Positions 13,866-18,664 of a stretch of DNA of 18,664 bases are shown piece by piece; within the stretch, counting starts at the first letter, position 1, and each line of letters starts with the position of its first letter. The notes beneath the pieces are model-generated. The model ran no database searches. It was not told the origin of the DNA and saw only the letters and a program-made list of their open reading frames with translations. The stretch is from an uncultured Oscillospiraceae bacterium (GTDB lineage: Bacteria > Bacillota > Clostridia > Oscillospirales > Oscillospiraceae). The stretch is taken from positions 1-18,664 of the forward strand of contig CAQCFX010000024.1 in NCBI GenBank assembly GCA_948766235.1. The letters are read 5' to 3'. Made by a program: the position numbers and the translations under genes.

Positions 13866-15215
13866 CTATGCCTCCCGGGCCTTTCGCCCCGAGGTCCCCG
13901 GAATATTCAGCTCGTCCCGGTATTTGGCCACGGTGCGCCGGGAGATGGGGCAGCCCGCCTGGGCCAGGGCCTCGCACAGCTTTTGGTCGGACAGGGGGTG
14001 GGTCTTGTCCTCGGCGTCGATGAGCCGGCGCAGCATCACCCGGGCCGCCGCGCCCCCCACGTCGCCCCCCGCGCCGCCCCGGGAGAAAAACCAGCTCAGG
14101 GGGTATACCCCCCGCTGGCACTGGAGATATTTTTCCCGCACCGCCCGGCTGACGGTGGACTCGTGAACGCCCAAGGCCTGGGCCACGTCCGCCATGCGCA
14201 GAGGGCGCAGCGCCTCGTCCCCGGCGCGGAAAAATTCCTCCTGCCGGTCCACGATGGCCTGGGCGCAGCGCAGCAGGGTGTCCTGGCGCTGGGTGATGGC
14301 CTGGAGCACCTCCTGGGCGGCCTGGACCTTCTGGCGCAGATAGTCCCGGACCTCCCGCTGCTGGGATTGGGCCAGCAGGTCCCGATAGTAGCCGTTGATA
14401 TGAAAGGCCGGGCGCTCGGGGTGGCTGGAGCGGGCCAGAAAATGGCCGTTGTGCTCCTCCACGAAAATGTCGGGGTAGATGTAGGGCGCCGGCTCCGGCC
14501 GGTCAAATACCGCCCCTGGCCTGGGGTCCAGCTCCCGAATGGTTTTTTGGGCGCAGAACACCTGCTCCACCGGCACCCCCAGCTTGTCCGCAATCAGCCG
14601 GTAACGGCAGCGGGCCAGGGACTCCAAATGGTCCCGGACGATGGCCAGGGCCGGGCCGCCCACCCCCGCCCGCTCCAGCTGAAGCTCCAGGCACTGGGAC
14701 AGGTTTTCCGCCCCCACCCCGGCGGGCTCCAGGGCGCGCAGCACGGCCAGACCCGCCTGAATGGCCTCCAGGGGGATGGCGCAGTCCCGGGCCAGCTCCT
14801 GCGGACAGGTGCGGAGATACCCGTCCCCGTCCAGGCAGGAGGCCAGAAAGCGCACCGTTCGGGCGGTCTCCCCGTCCAGGGACAGGCGGTCCAGCTGCCG
14901 GGAGATAAACTGGGGCAGGGTCTCCTCCAATCCGCCGCTCACGCCGATGCGGGCGATGGGGTCGGACTCATAGTCCCACAGGCCCTGATAATAGCGGTTC
15001 TGCCGGTCGTTGTCCGCCAGCCAGCGCAGATGCTGAAGCTGTTCGTCCTCCCGGCCCGGCTCGGGCGGGGCGGCGTCGTTCAAGTCCACCACCGGGTTTT
15101 CCTGAGACAGCTCCTGTAAGTAGTCCCGCAGCTCCAGCGCGCTCATCTGGAGTACCTCCAGGCGCTGAATCTGCCGCTGGTCCAGCTGCTGTATCTGTTT
15201 CTGCACCAGCTCCAC
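13866..15215 (-). CDS. rpoN: RNA polymerase sigma-54 factor
   Basis: 449 residues. Region I (1-45) is rich in Gln and Leu, as needed for activator response. The core-binding region follows; a helix-turn-helix lies near MADVAQALGVHESTVSRAV (about 342-360), and the RpoN box SRRTVAKYRD (425-434) recognises the -24 element. It directs transcription from -24/-12 promoters only with an AAA+ enhancer-binding protein; none is encoded in the window. Starts at GTG 15215 with AGGGGG 8 bases upstream; no earlier ATG is in frame. It follows the Sel1-repeat gene by 43 bases on the same strand without a terminator between, so the two are probably co-transcribed. Confidence 0.95.
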   Translation of the reverse strand: MELVQKQIQQLDQRQIQRLEVLQMSALELRDYLQELSQENPVVDLNDAAPPEPGREDEQLQHLRWLADNDRQNRYYQGLWDYESDPIARIGVSGGLEETLPQFISRQLDRLSLDGETARTVRFLASCLDGDGYLRTCPQELARDCAIPLEAIQAGLAVLRALEPAGVGAENLSQCLELQLERAGVGGPALAIVRDHLESLARCRYRLIADKLGVPVEQVFCAQKTIRELDPRPGAVFDRPEPAPYIYPDIFVEEHNGHFLARSSHPERPAFHINGYYRDLLAQSQQREVRDYLRQKVQAAQEVLQAITQRQDTLLRCAQAIVDRQEEFFRAGDEALRPLRMADVAQALGVHESTVSRAVREKYLQCQRGVYPLSWFFSRGGAGGDVGGAAARVMLRRLIDAEDKTHPLSDQKLCEALAQAGCPISRRTVAKYRDELNIPGTSGRKAREA

Positions 15216-15258
15216 GGCTGCCGCCCCCTTTTTCTCATCTATGGTATCGTTTTAGGCT

Positions 15259-17694
15259 CTACTTGCGCCCAAAGGGCCAAAAGCCCCGGCGCTTCTTTTT
15301 TGCTTGAGGCTGGGGCTGGGGCGCGGGGGTACCGCCTCCGTCTGCGCCCGCAGACACAGCGGCCTCTTGGGCGCTGCGGTTGCCCCGGTCCGCGGCGGCG
15401 CGGTAATAGGTCTTGGCCTGCTCCAAATCCTGCTTCATGCCGATGCCCTGCTCGCAGCACCGCCCCAGGGCGTAGCCGGCGGGGGAATAGCCCATCTCAT
15501 GGGCGGCGGTGTACATCCGAAGGGCGGCGTCCAGGTCCTGCTCCACGCCGTCGCCGGTTTCATAGCACTCGCCCAGCAGAAGGTGGGCCCTGGCGCTGCC
15601 CCGGTCCGCGGCCTTGCGGAACCACTGCACCGCCTCCGCGTGGTCTTCCTCCACGCCGATGCCCCGGTAGCAGCAAAAGCCGTAATTGCACTGGCCCCAG
15701 GCGTCCCCCCGCTGCGCCGCCGCCAGATAGAGCTGGGCGGCGCGGGCCTTGTCCATCTCCACGCCCTGGCCGTATTCGTAGCACAGGCCCAGGGAGCAGG
15801 AGCCGGGGGGAAAGCCCTGCTCGTGGGACAGGCGGTAGAGCTCCACCGCCCGTTCCATATTTTTTTCCACGCCGCAGCCGTTTTCAAAGCACTCGCCCAG
15901 CAGCTCCTGAGCCCGGGGATGGCCCTGGTCCGCGGCCTGCTCAAACCAGTGGGCGGCCTGAGCGCCGTCCTGCTCCACGCCGATGCCCCGGTAGTAGCAG
16001 AAGCCCAGATTGCACTGGGCGCGGGCGTCCCCTGCCTGAGCGCCCTTGCGGTAAAGCTCCACGGCGCGGGGCTTGTCCTGCTCCACGCCCCGGCCCAGTT
16101 CATAGCACAGCCCCAGGGCGCAGGCGGCGGGGGGATGGCCCCGCTGGTCGGATTGGGCGTAGAGCTGGGCGGCCTGGACGAAGTCGGGCTTTACGCCATA
16201 GCCGTTTTCATAGCACTGGCCCAGCAGGTACAGCGCCCTGGCGCTGCCCTGGTCCGCGGCTTTGCGGAACCACTGCACCGCCTGGTCGTTGTCCTCCTCC
16301 ACGCCGATGGCCCGGTAGTAGCAGTAGCCCAGATTGCACTGGGCGCGGGCATCCCCCGCCTCGGCGGCCTGGCGGTAGAGCTCCACGGCCCGGGACAGGT
16401 CCTGCTCCACCCCCTGGCCCAGCTCGTAGCACAGCCCCAGGGAGCAGACGGCGGGGGGATAGCCCCCCTCGCTGGCGGCCTCATAGAGCCGCGCGGCCTT
16501 GTCGGAATCGGCCTGCACGCCGTAGCCAAAGTCATAGCAGTCCCCCAGCAGGCCCAGGGCGCGGGGGTAGCCCGCCTCGGCGGCCAGCTCGAACCACTTG
16601 ACGGCCTCTTTGTCATCCATCTCCACGCCGATGCCCCGGTAGTAGCAGAAGCCCAGATTACACTGGGCGGGCACATAGCCCCGCTCCGCCGACAGGCGGT
16701 AAAACTCCACCGCCTGGGGCAGGTCCTGCTCCACGCCGGTGCCCAGCTCGTAGCACAGCCCCAGGGCGCAGGCGGCGGGGGGATAGTCCTCCTGGCTGGC
16801 CTGGCGGTAGAGCTCCACGGCCTTGGCCTCATCCTTTTCCACGCCGGTGCCGCTTTCGTAGCACTGGGCCAGCAGGAAGCGCGCCTTGACGTAGCCCTGC
16901 TCGGCGCTCTGGCGGTAAAACTCCACGGCCCGCGCCTCATCCTGCTCCACCCCGGTGCCCCGGTCATAGCACACGCCCAGGGCGCAGGTGGCCGGCTCGT
17001 ACCCCTGCTCATGGGCGGCGCGGTAGAGCTCCACCGCCCGCTGCACGTCCTGCTCCACGCCCAGGCCGGCCTCGAAGCACTCGCCCAGCAGGGCCTGGGC
17101 CCGGGGGTACTCCTGCTGGGCCGCCTTGGCAAACCAGCTCACCGCCTCGGGATAATCCTGCTCCACGCCGATGCCCCGGTAGTAGAAGAAGCCCAGATTG
17201 CACTGGGCGGGGGCATACTCCTGCTCCCCTGCGTCCCGGTAAAGCTCCGCCGCGCGCAGCTTGTCCATCTCCACGCCGTTGCCCAGCTCGTAGCACAGCC
17301 CCAGCTCGCACTGGGCGGGGGGATAGCCCTGCTCCGCGGCCTGGGTCAAAAAAGGGATGGCCCGCTGGGGGTCCTTTTCCGTGCCAATGCCCCGCAGCCA
17401 GCACAGCCCCAGGCTGTACTGGGCGGAGATGTGGTCCCCCTCCGCGGCGCGGGAAAACCACTGAAAGGCCAGCTCCTCGTCCTTGGGGGCGCCGCCGGTG
17501 CCGTTGCAGTAGTGGATGGCCGCTTTATACTGGGCGTCCAGGTCGCCCTCCTCGGCGGCGCTGAGCAGCTCCCGGAAGCCCCGCTCCTTTTTGGCCGACA
17601 TATCCGCCATGCTCTGGATGAGCTCGGGGTCGATATATACCATGACTGTGTTCTGCCCGTCGTCCCTGGGGGCGCCGCTGCGCTGCTCCGCCAT
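15259..17694 (-). CDS. Sel1-repeat (SLR) protein, 20 repeats, basic tail
   Basis: 811 residues with no signal peptide or membrane helix, so cytosolic. Residues 1-55 are a non-repeat leader. Residues 56-776 hold 20 Sel1-like repeats, the first of 37 residues and the rest of 36, each of the form xxLGxCYxxGxGVEQDxxxA. Residues 777-811 are a Pro/Gln linker and a basic aromatic tail, KKKRRGFWPFGRK. Repeats fall into three alternating classes (see the repeat entry). Cys occurs once or twice per repeat at fixed positions (1 and 6), unlike the disulfide pattern of secreted Helicobacter Hcp proteins, so probably reduced. SLR arrays are scaffolds for protein complexes, often in signalling; the partner is unknown. 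AGGAG lies 10 bases before the ATG. The gene is followed by rpoN. Confidence 0.92.
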   Translation of the reverse strand: MAEQRSGAPRDDGQNTVMVYIDPELIQSMADMSAKKERGFRELLSAAEEGDLDAQYKAAIHYCNGTGGAPKDEELAFQWFSRAAEGDHISAQYSLGLCWLRGIGTEKDPQRAIPFLTQAAEQGYPPAQCELGLCYELGNGVEMDKLRAAELYRDAGEQEYAPAQCNLGFFYYRGIGVEQDYPEAVSWFAKAAQQEYPRAQALLGECFEAGLGVEQDVQRAVELYRAAHEQGYEPATCALGVCYDRGTGVEQDEARAVEFYRQSAEQGYVKARFLLAQCYESGTGVEKDEAKAVELYRQASQEDYPPAACALGLCYELGTGVEQDLPQAVEFYRLSAERGYVPAQCNLGFCYYRGIGVEMDDKEAVKWFELAAEAGYPRALGLLGDCYDFGYGVQADSDKAARLYEAASEGGYPPAVCSLGLCYELGQGVEQDLSRAVELYRQAAEAGDARAQCNLGYCYYRAIGVEEDNDQAVQWFRKAADQGSARALYLLGQCYENGYGVKPDFVQAAQLYAQSDQRGHPPAACALGLCYELGRGVEQDKPRAVELYRKGAQAGDARAQCNLGFCYYRGIGVEQDGAQAAHWFEQAADQGHPRAQELLGECFENGCGVEKNMERAVELYRLSHEQGFPPGSCSLGLCYEYGQGVEMDKARAAQLYLAAAQRGDAWGQCNYGFCCYRGIGVEEDHAEAVQWFRKAADRGSARAHLLLGECYETGDGVEQDLDAALRMYTAAHEMGYSPAGYALGRCCEQGIGMKQDLEQAKTYYRAAADRGNRSAQEAAVSAGADGGGTPAPQPQPQAKKKRRGFWPFGRK
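15475..16770 (-). repeat. Four tandem 324-bp units inside the Sel1 gene
   Basis: Residues 309-740 are four exact-length units of 108 residues, each made of three Sel1 repeats in the order A (CxLGLCYELGxGVEQD), B (CNLGFCYYRGIGVExD) and C (xLLGxCYxxGxGVxxD). The DNA for the B repeat's RGIG segment recurs at about 15657, 15981, 16305 and 16629, 324 bases apart. Upstream repeats 3-5 form another A-B-C unit and repeats 6-7 a unit lacking B. The pattern implies growth by unequal duplication of a three-repeat block. Confidence 0.88.
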
Positions 17695-17740
17695 CTTTCA
17701 TCCACTCCTTCTCATGGCAGTATGCTGAACGCTACCCTAT

Positions 17741-17769
17741 AGTATAGCACAGCCGGGCGGGCTTGACAA
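17741..17769 (-). promoter_or_regulatory. Promoter of the Sel1-rpoN operon
   Basis: On the minus strand TTGTCA (17764-17769), 17-base spacer, TATACT (17741-17746). The start site would lie about 40 bases before the Sel1 ATG. Its -35 overlaps that of the divergent promoter by 5 bases. Confidence 0.75.
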
Positions 17770-17792
17770 GACGCCCGGCCGGGTGGTACACT
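17763..17792 (+). promoter_or_regulatory. Divergent promoter of the small plus-strand gene
   Basis: Perfect TTGACA (17763-17768), 18-base spacer, TACACT (17787-17792), with a leader of about 65 bases before ATG 17865. It shares its -35 bases with the Sel1-rpoN promoter on the other strand. Confidence 0.6.
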
Positions 17793-17864
17793 GGGCTTGG
17801 ACAGGGGCAGGCACCCATCACAAAAAACGGCGTCCGAAATACCCGCGAATCTTACGGCAGGGGG

Positions 17865-18311
17865 ATGACACCCATCGAAAAAAACATTCGCGTCGTCGAT
17901 GAGCAGGGCAGAGAATATGAAGCGACCTGGCCGAGACGGGCCAGAGGTCTTGTGAAACATGGCAGGGCACGCTTCCTATCTGAAGATACGATATGCCTTG
18001 CGTGCCCGCCAAATACAAATTTGGAGGACACTGAAATGAGCGATAGTAAAGTGGACCTGAGCTGGCTGCTCCAGCAGATTGCCGCCATCCAGAGCGATAC
18101 CGATTATCTCTATCAAACCATTCAGCAGCTCGCCGAGATGGGGGTGGGCGAGAGCGGCGAGGCGGGCTCGCCGGGGGACGTCATGGGTCAGGCCAAGGCG
18201 GAGGCCCTGGGGGACATCGTCCGCTGCCGGGAGACCACCAACCAGCAGCTTTTGGACATCTATAAACGGATTTACGTGGAGCAGTTCACCCGCCCCGCTG
18301 AGAGAACATGA
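17865..18311 (+). CDS. Small protein with RRXRR/PLMP-like N-terminal domain
   Basis: 148 residues, no signal peptide or membrane helix. Residues 8-47 read IRVVDEQG, then PRRARGLVKHGRARF, then ICLAC. The spacing from Asp12 to Arg25-Ala-Arg27, Leu29 and Gly33-Arg34-Ala35 is that of the PLMP/RRXRR domain at the start of IscB-type proteins. A CxxC pair (C44, C47) follows, then an Asp/Glu-rich linker (52-64) and a mostly helical part (65-93 and 104-142, the latter with a polar RCRETTNQQL segment). The start is uncertain: ATG 17865 keeps the conserved-looking domain but has its G-run directly against the ATG. ATG 18036 has GGAGGA at good spacing and would give a 91-residue helical protein, so a second internal product is possible. 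Function unknown. A shared terminator follows. Confidence 0.7.
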   Translation: MTPIEKNIRVVDEQGREYEATWPRRARGLVKHGRARFLSEDTICLACPPNTNLEDTEMSDSKVDLSWLLQQIAAIQSDTDYLYQTIQQLAEMGVGESGEAGSPGDVMGQAKAEALGDIVRCRETTNQQLLDIYKRIYVEQFTRPAERT

Positions 18312-18348
18312 AAAAACCCGGCCCCGCGCCTGCGGGGCCGGGTTTTTT
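18311..18348. terminator. Bidirectional terminator between convergent genes
   Basis: A perfect 17-bp palindrome (18311-18327 with 18332-18348, 4-base loop) begins with AAAAAA and ends with TTTTTT, so it gives a GC stem plus U-tract on both strands. It overlaps the last base of one stop codon and the first of the other. Confidence 0.95.
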
Positions 18349-18664
18349 ACGCATTTGGGCCGAAGATCTCCTCCAGGTGGGCCTCAATTTCCGGCTGGGG
18401 CAGCAGGGCGGCGCACAGCCCCAGCCGCCGGGCCAGGTCCAGCTTCTCCCGGATGGAGCGGGGGGAGTCGTACAGCACAAAGTGGGCCTTCGGCCCCGCC
18501 ATATAGGTGAAGTAGTGGGCGCACAGCCCCCGGTCAAAAAAGGTGGCGGGCTCCAGCCGGCGCAGCATCTCCTCCAGCGCCTCCTGCTCCACCGGCTGCC
18601 CCCGGCCGGCGGCGGGGAGGAGGAAATCCTCCCGCACCCACTCCACGGCCAGGGCTGTGCGGGG
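18347..18664 (-). CDS. C-terminal fragment of a protein, perhaps GH18-like
   Basis: Only the last 105 or so residues are in the window. The frame is open through the right edge (reading ALAVEWVREDF before the GTG at 18646), so that GTG is unlikely to be the start. The segment CAHYFTYMAGPKAHFVLYDS followed by RSIREKLDLARRLGL resembles the C-terminal end of glycoside hydrolase family 18 barrels such as spore cortex enzymes of the SleL/YaaH type, where a Tyr-rich strand precedes a Ser-x3-Lys helix. The family's usual next strand, ending in a Trp, is replaced here by AALLPQPEI, so it may be divergent or another TIM-barrel protein. Catalytic residues would lie outside the window. Confidence 0.6.
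   Translation of the reverse strand, partial: PRTALAVEWVREDFLLPAAGRGQPVEQEALEEMLRRLEPATFFDRGLCAHYFTYMAGPKAHFVLYDSPRSIREKLDLARRLGLCAALLPQPEIEAHLEEIFGPNA

Noticed and set aside
15475..16770. Regular 324-base spacing considered as a CRISPR or satellite array
   Set aside because: The repeats are coding, in frame, diverged between copies, and explained by Sel1 repeats.
15304..17742. 812-codon plus-strand open frame
   Set aside because: It is exactly antisense to the Sel1 repeats and repetitive for that reason; it has no ribosome binding site and no known family, while the minus-strand frame shows a clear repeat protein.

Overview
The window looks like a chromosomal segment from a high-GC, gut-type clostridial Firmicute of the Oscillospirales (Flavonifractor / Pseudoflavonifractor / Lawsonibacter-like). 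Clues are the neighbourhood Orn/Lys/Arg decarboxylase - darA (c-di-AMP receptor) - holB - ricT, which mirrors the yaaO-tmk-yaaQ-yaaR-holB-yaaT block of Bacillus without tmk and yaaR; a transketolase split into two genes; Gram-positive Shine-Dalgarno sites; and consensus sigma-A promoters. High GC makes nearly every gene carry a long antisense shadow ORF; these were discarded.

Layout. Positions 136-7446 are all minus strand. In transcription order: a NUDIX hydrolase (7446-7039), a PLP decarboxylase (7035-5713), darA (5687-5364), holB (5367-4621) and ricT (4599-3391) form one tight operon ending in a strong terminator. Next come a two-gene ECF sigma factor / membrane-anchored serpin operon (3243-1112) and an AraC-type regulator with a GyrI-like effector domain (975-136), each with its own promoter and terminator. 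Positions 7666-10593 are plus strand: galM and the two halves of transketolase. A 364-base gap with DnaA-box-like repeats precedes tRNA-Leu(GAG), which has a perfect promoter and a terminator. About 700 bases without a credible gene follow, with a chain of hairpins closed by a terminator-like long hairpin and then the leader of a methyl-accepting chemotaxis protein (11755-13728). From 13866 to 17694 lies a minus-strand pair: an 811-residue Sel1-repeat protein, then rpoN. A divergent promoter pair sharing its -35 hexamer separates this from a small plus-strand gene (17865-18311). The window ends inside a convergent minus-strand gene of which only the C-terminus is present.

Most worth attention: (1) the ECF sigma factor translationally coupled to a protein with an anti-sigma-like cytosolic N-terminus, one transmembrane helix and a complete extracytoplasmic serpin with an inhibitory-type hinge, suggesting a protease-sensing regulator in which the serpin is the sensor; (2) the small 148-residue protein whose N-terminus has the residue spacing of the PLMP/RRXRR domain of IscB-type proteins but no nuclease; (3) the Sel1 protein with a three-repeat, 324-bp higher-order period, beside rpoN; (4) the hairpin-rich intergenic region 11130-11414. 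All functional assignments are from reading the sequence; no database search was run.
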